From the NCBI GenBank assembly GCA_964483455.1, contig CAZACK010000002.1, positions 1 through 64,000 on the forward strand: a stretch of DNA of 64,000 nt, in the 5' to 3' direction. The first letter of the stretch is position 1. The number at the start of each line of letters is the position of its first letter. The stretch comes from CAYZJD01 sp964483455. GTDB lineage: Bacteria; Acidobacteriota; Terriglobia; Bryobacterales; Bryobacteraceae. The translations under genes and the position numbers were made by a program. The notes beneath the pieces were generated by a model. That model saw nothing but the letters and a program-made list of their open reading frames with translations. It did no database searches and was not told the origin of the DNA. Shown here piece by piece: positions 51,850 through 60,884 of this stretch.

Positions 51850-54395
51850 TGCTGCTGAGGCTCCTCAGCCGGCAGTACGTGCGCCGGCACCTGCTGCGCA
51901 CCCTGCTCACGCTGGCCGGAATCGGTCTCGGAGTGGCGGTGTTCGTGGCGATGCATGCCGCCAACCGCTCGATCCTCGATTCGTTTGAGCGGACGGTGGA
52001 CCAGATCGCCGGCGCCGCCGAACTTCAGGTGACGGCGGGCGAGTTCGGATTTCCCGAGGAAGTGCTCGAGCGCGTGCAGGCCGTGGAAGAAGTGCGCGTC
52101 GCCGTCCCGGTGATCGAGGCGGCGGTGGACACCGGGCGGAAGGGTCAGGGCAATCTGCTGATCCTGGCGGTGGACATGACCGGCGACCGCAGCCTGCGCG
52201 ACTACGACCTGGACAGCGGCCAGGAGGCCATCGTCGACGACCCGCTGGTGTTCTTGGCGCAGCCCGACTCGCTGATTGTCACCCGCGAGTTCGCCGAGAG
52301 AAACGGCCTGGCGGTGAACAGCCGGATTCCGCTGCTTACGATGGACGGGCCCAAAGAGTTCGTGGTGCGCGGCATCATGCGGCCGGGCGGCTTCGGCAAG
52401 GCCTTCGGCGGCAACCTCGCGGTGATGGACATTTATGCCGCGCAGAAGATGCTCGGGCGCGGACGGCGCTTCGACCGGATCGACATCGGCCTGCGCGAGG
52501 GCGTGACCCTGGAGCAGGGCGCGGCGGCCGTCCGCATCGCCCTCGGGCCGGGCTTCGAGGTGGAGCCGCCGTCGGCGCGGGGCGCTCATTTCGAAGCGCT
52601 CCTGCGCGGCTACACGATGTCGCTCAACATCTCCAGCCTGTTCGCGCTGTTCATCGGGATGTTCATCATCTACAACTCGTTCGCCATCGCCGTGACCCAG
52701 CGCCGGGCGGAGATCGGCATTCTGCGCGCGCTCGGGGCGACGCAGGGACAGATCCGCGCGCTGTTTCTCGGCGAGAGCGCGGTGGCCGGGCTGGCCGGCT
52801 CAGCCGCCGGAGTCGCCGCCGGCGCGGCGATGGCGCAGGCCAGCGCGCGCTTCATCGGCGGGCTGCTCCAGGACGTGTTCGGCGTGGCGCAGCAGGTGGA
52901 AGGGGCGCCGCTGGGGCTCGATCTGATCGCCGGGGGAATCTTGCTGGGCGTGGCCGCGAGTATGGCGGCCGCCTGGATCCCGAGCCGCAGCGCGGCCCGC
53001 GTGGACCCGGTGCGCGCCCTCCAGAAGGGCAAGTACCAGGTGTTGTCGGCGGGCGAGAACCTGCGGCGGCGCGCGGCCGGCGCCGTCGCCCTGGCCGCCT
53101 CGCTCGGCTGCTTGTGGATCGCCCGCTCCGAGGCGGTCTTCTACGCCGGCTACCTCTTGATGGTGGCCGCCGCAGTGCTCTTCGCCCCCACGCTGTCCCT
53201 CTGGCTGTCGAAGGCGCTGCGGCCGCCGCTGAAGTGGCTGAGGCCGGTGGAAGGCGCGCTGGCGGCCGACAGCCTGATTCAGGCGCCGCGGCGCACCTCG
53301 GCCACCGTGGCCGCGGTGATGCTCTCGCTGGCGATGGTCGTCGGCTTCGCCGGCATGGCCCAAACCATCTACGATTCGGTCACCGAGTGGATGGACTCGA
53401 CGCTCAACCCGGACCTGTTCGTCACCGCGTCTCCGAACCTCTCGCTGCGCGCCTTTTCCTTCCCCGAATCCTTCTGCCGGGAAATCGCGGCCGTCGAAGG
53501 CGTCGAGGAAGCGCAGTTTGTCCGGAACGCCCGCGTTCTCTTCCGCGGCGCGCCGGTGTCGGTCGTCTCCGTCGAGGTGGACCGGCTGGCGGGAAGAGTG
53601 ACCCGGAGGGCGCTGGTGGGCGACACGCAAGAAATGTACCGGCTGGCCGCGCAGGGCAAGGGGGCGATCGTCTCCGACAGTTTTTCCGAGCTCCGGAGAG
53701 TGCGCTTCGGGGAGACGATCGAGCTGCCCACACCGCGCGGGCTGTTGCGGCTGCCGGTCGTCGGCATTGTCCGCGACTACACCAACCAGCAGGGCAGCGT
53801 GCTGATCGACCGCGCCGTCTACAAACACTGGTGGAGCGACGACACGGTGGGCGTGTTGCGCCTCTACCTCAAGCCCGGCGCCTCCCCCGCCGAGGTCAAG
53901 CGGCGCATTCTCGGACGATTCTCGGGCCTGCGGCGGCTGTTCGTGCTCGAAAACGGGGAAGTCCGCCGGGAAGTGCTCCGGCTCACGGATCAGTGGTTCG
54001 GAATGACGTACAACCAGATCGCGGTGGCGGTGCTCGTGGCCGTGCTCGGGATCGTCAACACACTGACGGTGTCGATCACCGACCGGCGGCGCGAGCTCGG
54101 CGTCCTCCAGTCCGTCGGCGGGCTGCGCCGCCAGGTGCGGCGCACGGTGTGGATGGAGGCGGTGGCCATCGGCTTTCTCGGCTTGATCCTCGGCCTTGGC
54201 CTGGGCGCGGTCAACCTTTTCTACACGCTGGAGCTGACCCATTGGGTGGGCGGGCTACGCGTCCAATACCAATACCCGTGGGAGATCGCCGGGCTGCTCG
54301 TGTCGGGCATGCTGCTGGTGGCTTTTCTGTCGGCCCTCTGGCCGGCCGAATCGGCGGTGCGCGGCTCGCTCGTGGGGGCTTTGGAGTATGAATAG
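51846..54395 (+). CDS. ABC transporter permease, FtsX/MacB type, duplicated form
   Basis: 849 residues. An N-terminal helix (LLTLAGIGLGVAVFVAMHAA) and a periplasmic MacB-PCD-like domain are followed by three helices around ISSLFALFIGMFIIYNSFAI. A second half repeats the layout: VAAVMLSLAMVVGFAGMAQT, another periplasmic domain, and helices around YNQIAVAVLVAVLGIVNTLT. This two-halves design gives both permease units in one chain. FtsX/MacB proteins move lipoproteins or lipids between membranes. The next gene encodes a LolA-like carrier, which supports envelope transport. Confidence 0.88.
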   Translation: MMLLRLLSRQYVRRHLLRTLLTLAGIGLGVAVFVAMHAANRSILDSFERTVDQIAGAAELQVTAGEFGFPEEVLERVQAVEEVRVAVPVIEAAVDTGRKGQGNLLILAVDMTGDRSLRDYDLDSGQEAIVDDPLVFLAQPDSLIVTREFAERNGLAVNSRIPLLTMDGPKEFVVRGIMRPGGFGKAFGGNLAVMDIYAAQKMLGRGRRFDRIDIGLREGVTLEQGAAAVRIALGPGFEVEPPSARGAHFEALLRGYTMSLNISSLFALFIGMFIIYNSFAIAVTQRRAEIGILRALGATQGQIRALFLGESAVAGLAGSAAGVAAGAAMAQASARFIGGLLQDVFGVAQQVEGAPLGLDLIAGGILLGVAASMAAAWIPSRSAARVDPVRALQKGKYQVLSAGENLRRRAAGAVALAASLGCLWIARSEAVFYAGYLLMVAAAVLFAPTLSLWLSKALRPPLKWLRPVEGALAADSLIQAPRRTSATVAAVMLSLAMVVGFAGMAQTIYDSVTEWMDSTLNPDLFVTASPNLSLRAFSFPESFCREIAAVEGVEEAQFVRNARVLFRGAPVSVVSVEVDRLAGRVTRRALVGDTQEMYRLAAQGKGAIVSDSFSELRRVRFGETIELPTPRGLLRLPVVGIVRDYTNQQGSVLIDRAVYKHWWSDDTVGVLRLYLKPGASPAEVKRRILGRFSGLRRLFVLENGEVRREVLRLTDQWFGMTYNQIAVAVLVAVLGIVNTLTVSITDRRRELGVLQSVGGLRRQVRRTVWMEAVAIGFLGLILGLGLGAVNLFYTLELTHWVGGLRVQYQYPWEIAGLLVSGMLLVAFLSALWPAESAVRGSLVGALEYE

Positions 54396-55191
54396 CAGAA
54401 ACCTCCGCCGGCGCACCCAGGCGCCAGGGAGTCTTGCCGCTTTGGTTTTCTTGGCGTGTTGCTGTCCCGGCGGTGAGTCTGTTTTTGCGCAGGATGCTCG
54501 AGGGATCGTCGAAGAGGCGCAGCGGCGCACGCAATCCGAATCCCAGCGCTACGAGGGCACTCTCCAGGTCATCAACGCTAAGGGAAAGATCACCGAGAAG
54601 CGCTGGCAGTACGAGCGGATCGGCTCGCACGGCGCCAGCAAGGCCCTGCTGCGGTTCACCGCGCCCGCCGAGGTGAAGGGCGTGGCGCTGCTGATCCACA
54701 ACCACCCGGAGCGCGCCTCCGACCAGTGGATGTGGACGCCCGCGCTCCAGCGCGACCGGCGGATCGCGCTCCAGGACCGCTCCACCCGCTTCTTCGGCAC
54801 CGACTTCACCTTCGAGGACCTGGAGGAACGCGACGTCGAGCAATACGACTACAGCCTGGTCGGCGAGGAGCCGATCGACGGGGCCGACTGCTGGAAACTC
54901 GAATCGCGTCCCCGCAAGACCAGGTCCTCGCAATACACTCACTCCTACCTTTGGATCCGCAAGGACAACTACGCCTTCGCGCTCATCGAGGGATGGAAGA
55001 AGGACCGCGCCGTGCGGCGCGTTCACTACCGGCGCTTCGAGAAGGTCGCGGGCGTCTGGACGGCGCGGCAGCTCGAAGTCACCGACGCCCAACAGAACAG
55101 CAGGACGATTCTGCGCCTGGAGAAGCTCGAATACAACGTCCCGATGAAGGACGAGGACTTCACGTTGCAGGCGCTGCGCCGCGAGTCATGA
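54388..55191 (+). CDS. LolA-like outer-membrane lipoprotein-sorting protein
   Basis: 267 residues. After a signal peptide (APGSLAALVFLACCCPGGES) the fold resembles the LolA/LppX half-barrel: RRTQSESQRYEGTLQVINAK, MWTPALQRDRRIALQDRSTR, FFGTDFTFEDLEERDVEQYD and CWKLESRPRKTRSSQYTHSY. Such proteins carry lipids or lipoproteins across the periplasm and often occur with MMPL or FtsX permeases and outer-membrane barrels. It overlaps the permease gene by eight bases and the barrel gene by four. Confidence 0.85.
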   Translation: MNSRNLRRRTQAPGSLAALVFLACCCPGGESVFAQDARGIVEEAQRRTQSESQRYEGTLQVINAKGKITEKRWQYERIGSHGASKALLRFTAPAEVKGVALLIHNHPERASDQWMWTPALQRDRRIALQDRSTRFFGTDFTFEDLEERDVEQYDYSLVGEEPIDGADCWKLESRPRKTRSSQYTHSYLWIRKDNYAFALIEGWKKDRAVRRVHYRRFEKVAGVWTARQLEVTDAQQNSRTILRLEKLEYNVPMKDEDFTLQALRRES

Positions 55192-56411
55192 ACCGCTGGG
55201 CGGTGGGTTTGCTGGCCGCATCCGCGTGGGCCCAGGATTTTTCGCAGCGCGGCTTCCTTGAGACCCGCCTGATTGCGTACCCGCAGGCGGCCCCCAATGA
55301 CAGCGGGCGCGCCGTGGCGGAGGCGCTGTTCCGCTACGAGGCTTCCTGCAAGCTTTCGCCGGGCGTGCGCTTCGCCGGGTCCCTCGACGCGCGGGCCGAC
55401 AGCCACCGCCAGGCGGAACGCCGCTGGATGCTTTCCTGGTGGGACCGGAGCCGGCAACGCCCGGCGTTTGCCGTGCGCAGGCTCAGCGCCATCCTGCACA
55501 AAGGCGGCTTGACCGCCGAGGTCGGCAAGCAGTTCATCCGGTGGGGCAAGGCCGACGTGCTGAACCCCACCGACCGCTTCGCCCCGCGCGATTTCCTGGG
55601 CGTGGTGGACAGCGATTTCCTGGCGGTGACCGCGGGCCGCTTGACCTGGGAGGTGAAGAGCGACACGCTCGATGTCGTCTTCGCGCCGCGATTCACGCCG
55701 AGCCGGATCCCGCTGCTGAACCAGCGCTGGGTCGTGCTGCCGGAGGAGGCGGAGGGCATTCCCATCCGCGAGGCGGCCGCCCGCTTCCCCGGAGGGCCGC
55801 AGTTCGGCCTCCGGTGGAATCATATCGGCCGGGGCTTCGAGCACTCACTGTCCTTTTATGAAGGGTTCAACCACCTGCCGCTGATCGACGCCCGGCCGGC
55901 CCCGGGGCAAGCGCCGCCGGCCATCGAGTTCCAGCGCTTCTTTCCGCAGATGCGGATGTACGGCGCCGATGCGGCCTTCCCCTTGAGGTGGTTCACGGTC
56001 AAAGGCGAGACCGGTTACTTCACCTCCTCCACGCCGGCCGCCGACGAATACCTCCAGTACGTAGTCCAGCTCGAGCGGCAGACCGGGGAGTGGACGCTCG
56101 TGGGCGGCTACGCCGGCGAATGGGTGACCGAGGATCGCGGCGCGCTGCGGTTCGCGCCCGACCGCGGACTGGCGCGCGCCTTTCTCGGCCGGGCCGGCTA
56201 CACCATCGACGTCAACCGCAGCGTGGCCTTCGAAGGCGCGGTGCGCGAGAACGGCGACGGCCTGTGGCTGAAGTTCGAATATTCGCAGGCCCTCGGCCCG
56301 CACTGGCGGGCGACCGCCGGCATCACGCTGATCCGCGGCCGCCCGCAGGACTTCTTGGGGCAGTACCGCCGGAATTCCCATGGAATTCTGGCGCTGCGGT
56401 ACAGCTTCTAG
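55188..56411 (+). CDS. Outer-membrane beta-barrel protein (DUF1302-like)
   Basis: 407 residues from the ATG at 55188, with a short signal peptide (MNRWAVGLLAASAWA). Alternating strands follow, for example SPGVRFAGSLDARADSH, GGLTAEVGKQFIRWGKADVL, NPTDRFAPRDFLGVVDSDFL and the closing GILALRYSF, whose terminal Phe is the usual OMP signal. The family partners LolA-like and transporter genes in hydrophobe-export operons. It is the last gene of the operon. The 178 bp after it contain GC-rich sequence and no gene. Confidence 0.82.
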   Translation: MNRWAVGLLAASAWAQDFSQRGFLETRLIAYPQAAPNDSGRAVAEALFRYEASCKLSPGVRFAGSLDARADSHRQAERRWMLSWWDRSRQRPAFAVRRLSAILHKGGLTAEVGKQFIRWGKADVLNPTDRFAPRDFLGVVDSDFLAVTAGRLTWEVKSDTLDVVFAPRFTPSRIPLLNQRWVVLPEEAEGIPIREAAARFPGGPQFGLRWNHIGRGFEHSLSFYEGFNHLPLIDARPAPGQAPPAIEFQRFFPQMRMYGADAAFPLRWFTVKGETGYFTSSTPAADEYLQYVVQLERQTGEWTLVGGYAGEWVTEDRGALRFAPDRGLARAFLGRAGYTIDVNRSVAFEGAVRENGDGLWLKFEYSQALGPHWRATAGITLIRGRPQDFLGQYRRNSHGILALRYSF

Positions 56412-56589
56412 CTTCCGGCAGAGCCGGACCGGCCGGCCCGCCGGCCCCGCCGGCATTCATCGGGCAGGCGCCTCCGCCTTCCCGAAGCCGCCAGGCTCCG
56501 CCCCTACCTCCCTTTTGCCTTCCGCCTACCCCATCGCGGGGATGTTGGCTCCGGTCACCCGGCCGGCAGAATCAAAGGGGAGGTCCCCC

Positions 56590-57819
56590 ATGTCCGACTT
56601 CTACCAGACCGGCGTGGTGACGACCCTGCACCGGCTCAGGCCGAATCAGATCGAGCGGCTCGAAGGCGACCTCGAGCGGTTCTCGCGCAATCGGCCGATT
56701 GCGCTCGTTCTGCCGGCGCTGTACTCGGAGTTCGAGACTCCGGCCATGCAGCATATCGTCCAGGAACTGCGGAAAGTGCGCTACCTCCAGCGAATTGTGG
56801 TGGCGCTCGGCCGGGCGAACGCCGAGCAGTTCGACCTGGCGCGCCGTTTCTTCGAAAACTCCTACACGCCGGTCACTGTGCTCTGGGTGAACGGAGAGAG
56901 GGTCCAGGGGCTGTTGCGGATTCTGGAGGAGCGCGGGCTGTCGGCCGGCGGCGATGGCAAAGGGCGTTCCTGCTGGCTGGCCTACGGCTTCATCCTGGCT
57001 TGCCGCGACTGTGACGTGATCGCGCTGCACGACTGCGACATCGTCAATTATGAGCGGCAGATGCTCGCCCGGCTGTGCTACCCGGTGGCCCATCCCAACC
57101 TGGGATTCGAGTTCTGCAAAGGCTATTACGCGCGCGTCACCGACAAGATGCACGGCCGCGTGACCCGCCTGTTCATGACGCCGCTGATCCGGTCTCTCCA
57201 GAGCATGGCGCCGACCGCCGACTTTCTCCGCTTCCTCGACAGCTTCCGCTACCCGCTGGCTGGGGAGTTCGCCATGGACGCCAATCTGGCGCGGGTGAAC
57301 CGCATTCCCGGGGATTGGGGCCTGGAAGTGGGCGTGCTGGCCGAGGTGTACCGCAACTGCGCCGTGTCGCGTATCTGCCAGGTCGATCTGGCCGAGACGT
57401 ACGAGCACAAGCACCAGAATCTGTCGGCCGACGACCTGTCCGCCGGCCTGAGCCGCATGGCCGTGGACATTGCCAAGTCCCTGTTCCGGACGATTGCCGC
57501 CGAGGGCCTGGTCTTCACCGTCGACCACTTCCGCAGCCTGGAGGTGCGGTACGTGCGGATCGCCCAGGACATCATCGCCCGCTATTACGCCGACGCCATG
57601 CTGAACGGCCTGAAGTTCGACCGGCACAGCGAGGAGGTGGCGGTGGCCGCCTTCGCCAAGAGCTTGCGCCAGGCGGCCACGGAGTTCATCGAGCAGCCTC
57701 TGGGACTGCCGCTTATTCCGAACTGGAACCGCGTGCTGGCGGCCGCGCCGGAGTACTTCGAGTTGTTGCGGGATGCGGTGGAGAAGGACGGCCGGATGGC
57801 TCTCAGCCAGGTGGCGTGA
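56590..57819 (+). CDS. gpgS: Glucosyl-3-phosphoglycerate synthase-like glycosyltransferase (GT81)
   Basis: 409 residues from the ATG at 56590, preceded by GGGGAGGT. It has the GT-A fold: the conserved RPIALVLPALYSEFETPAMQ, and the metal site in CDVIALHDCDIVNYERQML (DxD-type D-C-D). PNLGFEFCKGYYARVTDKMH, GEFAMDANLARVNRIPGDWG and DLAETYEHKHQNLSADDL are GpgS signatures. The enzyme joins NDP-glucose to 3-phosphoglycerate, the first step to glucosylglycerate. It leads a cluster with a second glycosyltransferase, a channel-like protein and a matching phosphatase. Confidence 0.86.
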   Translation: MSDFYQTGVVTTLHRLRPNQIERLEGDLERFSRNRPIALVLPALYSEFETPAMQHIVQELRKVRYLQRIVVALGRANAEQFDLARRFFENSYTPVTVLWVNGERVQGLLRILEERGLSAGGDGKGRSCWLAYGFILACRDCDVIALHDCDIVNYERQMLARLCYPVAHPNLGFEFCKGYYARVTDKMHGRVTRLFMTPLIRSLQSMAPTADFLRFLDSFRYPLAGEFAMDANLARVNRIPGDWGLEVGVLAEVYRNCAVSRICQVDLAETYEHKHQNLSADDLSAGLSRMAVDIAKSLFRTIAAEGLVFTVDHFRSLEVRYVRIAQDIIARYYADAMLNGLKFDRHSEEVAVAAFAKSLRQAATEFIEQPLGLPLIPNWNRVLAAAPEYFELLRDAVEKDGRMALSQVA

Positions 57820-57830
57820 GGTAGAGCCAG

Positions 57831-59174
57831 GTGGGGAATGCGCTGCCGGCCGACGCGTTGCGGGTGCTGGAGTCCATCCAGCGGGCGGATATCGTCATCG
57901 GCATTCCGAGTTACAACAATGCACGGACCATCGGCCGTGTCGCCACCGCCGCGTGCGCCGGGCTGGCCAAGTACTTCCCGCAGTTCACCAGCGTAATCGT
58001 CAACTCGGACGGGGGCTCGACGGACGGCACCCCGCAGGCGGTGCTGTCGGCGCGCCTGGAAGATGCGCGCATGCTCCTGCTCTCCACTCCGATGTCGGGC
58101 GTGCACAGGTTGTCGCTCCCGTATCACGGAATTCCAGGGAAGGGCAGCGCGTTCCGGCTGATCTTCCAGTTGGCGGCCAAGCTCGACGCCAAGGCCTGCG
58201 CGGTGGTGGACAGCGATCTGCGCTCGATCACGCCCGAATGGTTCGACCTGCTGCTGCGGCCCATCCTCTTCGCCGGCTATGACTTCGTCGCGCCCTATTA
58301 TCACCGGCACAAGTACGACGGCACAATCACCAACAGCATCGTTTACCCGATGACTCGCGCCCTCTACGGGCTGCAAGTGCGCCAGCCGATCGGCGGCGAG
58401 TTTGGGATCTCGGGCCGGCTGCTGGCGCGCTACCTGGAGCGCGACGACTGGGAGACCGACGTCGCCCGCTACGGCATCGACATCTGGATGACCACCATCG
58501 CCATCGCCGAAGGCTTCCGTGTTTGCCAGAGTTTCCTCGGCGCCAAGCTGCACGACGCCAAGGACCCGGGCGCGGACTTGAGCGCCATGCTTCACCAGGT
58601 GGTTGGCAGCGTATTCATGCTCATGGGTGAATACGAGCCTGTCTGGCGCGCCCGGACGGGCAGCGAGCCGGCGGAGTTGTTCGGCTTCCGCTTCGACGTC
58701 GGACTCGATCCCATCGAGGTCAACCTCCAGCGAATGTTGGCCGCGTTCAGCCGGGGCTGCCTGGAACTCGGCGAGCTGTGGTCGGTGGCGCTGTCGCCCG
58801 AGACGTGGAGGAGCGTTCAGGAGTTGGGCCGGACAGCCGGACACGACGGCAGCGGATTTCACCTGGAAGACGGGCTGTGGACGAGGCTCATCATGGACTT
58901 CGCGTGTGCTTTCCGCCAGCGGCGGGTGGCGCCGGGGCACTTGCTCAAGTCCCTGACACCCCTGTACCTCGCCCGCGTCGCTTCCTTCGTCATCGAGACC
59001 CGGGACATGGTCTCTTCCCAGGTCGAAGACCGGATCGAAGCACTCTGTCTCTGCTTCGAGCGGAACAAGCCGTACTTGATTTCCCGCTGGAACGGCCAGG
59101 TTCAGGCCGGCCCCCTTCCGGAGCCAGTCGAGCGCGTTCCGGCGCAGCCCACCAATGTGGAGGTTCGGCAATGA
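57831..59174 (+). CDS. GT-A glycosyltransferase, candidate mannosylglucosylglycerate-type synthase
   Basis: 447 residues from the GTG at 57831 (AGGTAGAG upstream). The GT-A core shows IVIGIPSYNNARTIGRVATA, VIVNSDGGSTDGTPQAVLSA and the acidic metal site VVDSDLRSITPEW. GGEFGISGRLLARYLERDDW and GIDIWMTTIAIAEGFRVCQS are acceptor-side regions. It sits 11 bp after gpgS, and a phosphatase of the mannosyl-3-phosphoglycerate family is nearby. This suggests a second sugar is added to glucosyl-phosphoglycerate, as in MggA-type enzymes. A stand-alone mannosylglycerate-type synthase is the alternative. Confidence 0.7.
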   Translation: MGNALPADALRVLESIQRADIVIGIPSYNNARTIGRVATAACAGLAKYFPQFTSVIVNSDGGSTDGTPQAVLSARLEDARMLLLSTPMSGVHRLSLPYHGIPGKGSAFRLIFQLAAKLDAKACAVVDSDLRSITPEWFDLLLRPILFAGYDFVAPYYHRHKYDGTITNSIVYPMTRALYGLQVRQPIGGEFGISGRLLARYLERDDWETDVARYGIDIWMTTIAIAEGFRVCQSFLGAKLHDAKDPGADLSAMLHQVVGSVFMLMGEYEPVWRARTGSEPAELFGFRFDVGLDPIEVNLQRMLAAFSRGCLELGELWSVALSPETWRSVQELGRTAGHDGSGFHLEDGLWTRLIMDFACAFRQRRVAPGHLLKSLTPLYLARVASFVIETRDMVSSQVEDRIEALCLCFERNKPYLISRWNGQVQAGPLPEPVERVPAQPTNVEVRQ

Positions 59175-59872
59175 TTGCGACTCTGCAACAGATCCTGGAA
59201 GCGGTGTCCGAGAGGCTCCGCATCCAGGCGACAACCTATTTGCCATCGCTGTTGGCCGCCCTCATCATCCTGCTGGGGGCCTACCTCATCGCCCTCGTCG
59301 TGCGCTGGCTGTTGTACCGGATCTTCAAAGGCACCTCGGTCGACCGGTTTCTACGCCGCAGCGGCCTGGCGTTCATGATCGACCGCTCGGGGCGGCTGCG
59401 AGCCACGCGGCTGGCGGCCGAAGCCGCCTATTGGACGATCCTGGTGGTCGGATTACTGACCGGACTGAGCGTGTTTGACACAGACCTGACCACGCAGATG
59501 ACGCAGGATTTCGTGATGCTGCTGCCGAAACTGGTGATCGCCGGGCTGATTCTGCTTGGCGGCTTCTGGCTGAGCCAGTATCTTGGTCGAGGCATGCTCG
59601 TCTGGGCGGTGAATGAAGGTTTGCCGTCTCCCCGGAAGCTGGCCGGCGTCGTCCGGATGTTCATCTTGTTCGTGGCGGTTGTGGTGGCGGCGGAGTATCT
59701 GGACTTCGCCGGCCCGGTCTTCCTGGCGGCGTTCGTGATCCTGCTGGGAGCGGCGGCCCTGGCGGCCAGCCTGGCGTTTGGCCTGGGAGGGCGAGACGCG
59801 GCCCGGCGCTACTTCGAGGAGAGACGGAGGCCGGAGGAAGAGGCGGAACGGTCACTCTGGAACCATCTCTAG
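59171..59872 (+). CDS. Conserved-TM-helix channel-like protein (MscS-related repeat family)
   Basis: 233 residues, overlapping the glycosyltransferase gene by ATGA. Helix 1 is LPSLLAALIILLGAYLIALV, then a pair around YWTILVVGLLTGLSVF and VMLLPKLVIAGLILLGGFWL, and a last pair around VRMFILFVAVVVAAEYLDFA and VILLGAAALAASLAFGLG, followed by GGRDAARRYFEERR. The GLGGRDAA-type ending is shared with MscS-like conserved-TM-helix proteins. No MscS beta domain is present. Co-location with solute-synthesis genes suggests release or sensing of the osmolyte (inference). Confidence 0.75.
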   Translation: MIATLQQILEAVSERLRIQATTYLPSLLAALIILLGAYLIALVVRWLLYRIFKGTSVDRFLRRSGLAFMIDRSGRLRATRLAAEAAYWTILVVGLLTGLSVFDTDLTTQMTQDFVMLLPKLVIAGLILLGGFWLSQYLGRGMLVWAVNEGLPSPRKLAGVVRMFILFVAVVVAAEYLDFAGPVFLAAFVILLGAAALAASLAFGLGGRDAARRYFEERRRPEEEAERSLWNHL

Positions 59873-60646
59873 GACGGCCTCGTTCCAGCCCTCCGGTCCC
59901 GGGAGCCGGGCCCGCTTCGCGGACGGAACCCTCCGGGCGAGTTCCCGCGAGTGCGGCGAACGGACAATGACGGGCGCGTCCACCGCCTGGAGAAACTCGG
60001 TGTCGTTCGGGGCGTCGCCAAGCCCGGCGGTGCGTACCTCGCCATGAGCGCGGCGGTAGAGTTCCGTCAGCTTTCGGACGGCAACGGCCTTGTCGTTGGC
60101 GCCCATGATGTGGTGGCAGCGGTCGCCGCGGGTCCAGCGCTTGCCGCGCCGCTCGATTTCCCGGAGCAGCCGCTGCTTTCGGGTGAGGGTGAGGATGAGG
60201 AACGCTTCGCCGTACTCCCGCTGGCGGGCAAGCGCTGCGTCCGGCAGCGGCAGGTTGCACCGCGCGCTCACCTCCTGGTCGCTCATCTGGTGGAAGCCCA
60301 GCACTTCGCAGCCCGATTCCCGGGAGGCTTCCCGCAACGTTTCCACCAGGACCGGATAGCGGTCTCCGAATTCGAGGACCTCGTATTCGTCCCGGCGTCC
60401 CGCCGAGGCGGGGAAGGGGAAATAGCCGTGTGGGATGAACACCCCGCCGCCGTTCTCGGTAATAAACGGATGGGAGTTGCCGATCCTTCGGCGCAGTACT
60501 TCGATTTCCGCTCGCGTCTTGCTGGAGCAGAACACCAGCGGGACGTTCTTCCGGGCCAGCCGTTCCAGAGCCGGCTGCGCCGGCGCGTGCGAGAATGTCT
60601 CGCGATCAAGCAGCGTGCCGTCCAGATCCGTGAAGATGACTAGCAT
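59852..60646 (-). CDS. HAD-superfamily mannosyl-3-phosphoglycerate phosphatase-family protein
   Basis: 264 residues. The HAD motif I is MLVIFTDLDGTLLDRETF (nucleophile Asp), motif II CSSKTRAEIEVLRRRIG, and motif IV GLGDAPNDTEFLQAVD. PFITENGGGVFIPHGYF is the hallmark of the MPGP/YedP subfamily. It should remove the phosphate from the glycosyl-phosphoglycerate made by the GpgS-like and second glycosyltransferases. It is convergent with, and overlaps by 21 bases, the channel-like gene. Confidence 0.88.
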   Translation of the reverse strand: MLVIFTDLDGTLLDRETFSHAPAQPALERLARKNVPLVFCSSKTRAEIEVLRRRIGNSHPFITENGGGVFIPHGYFPFPASAGRRDEYEVLEFGDRYPVLVETLREASRESGCEVLGFHQMSDQEVSARCNLPLPDAALARQREYGEAFLILTLTRKQRLLREIERRGKRWTRGDRCHHIMGANDKAVAVRKLTELYRRAHGEVRTAGLGDAPNDTEFLQAVDAPVIVRSPHSRELARRVPSAKRARLPGPEGWNEAVLEMVPE

Positions 60647-60672
60647 GGTTTCGCCTCGGACCGACCGGATTC

Positions 60673-60733
60673 TTGAGTTGCCGATGAACGCCGAGAAGAG
60701 GGAAGGTCCTATCGGCGTTCATCGGCGGCTCAA
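60673..60733. repeat. GCCGATGAACGCCGA inverted repeat
   Basis: The left arm 60673-60694 and right arm 60712-60733 are 22-base inverted copies with two mismatches, around a 17-base loop. The core GCCGATGAACGCCGA is shared with 30151-30178. It lies between the divergently transcribed phosphatase and histidine-kinase genes, within 26 bases of the phosphatase start, so it may affect its promoter or leader. Confidence 0.85.
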
Positions 60734-60884
60734 AAACATTGCGTGCCGGCGCGCCTGACTTCCAGCCGGGCCGTGAACGGAGGGAGCAAAGGGGCATCAC
60801 CTCCAGGGTACTTGCCATCCGGCCGCCCGTCGATCCCCTTGGCATGGTATGGCACATGGGAAAATTGGTGAGCGGCAGAATCCC

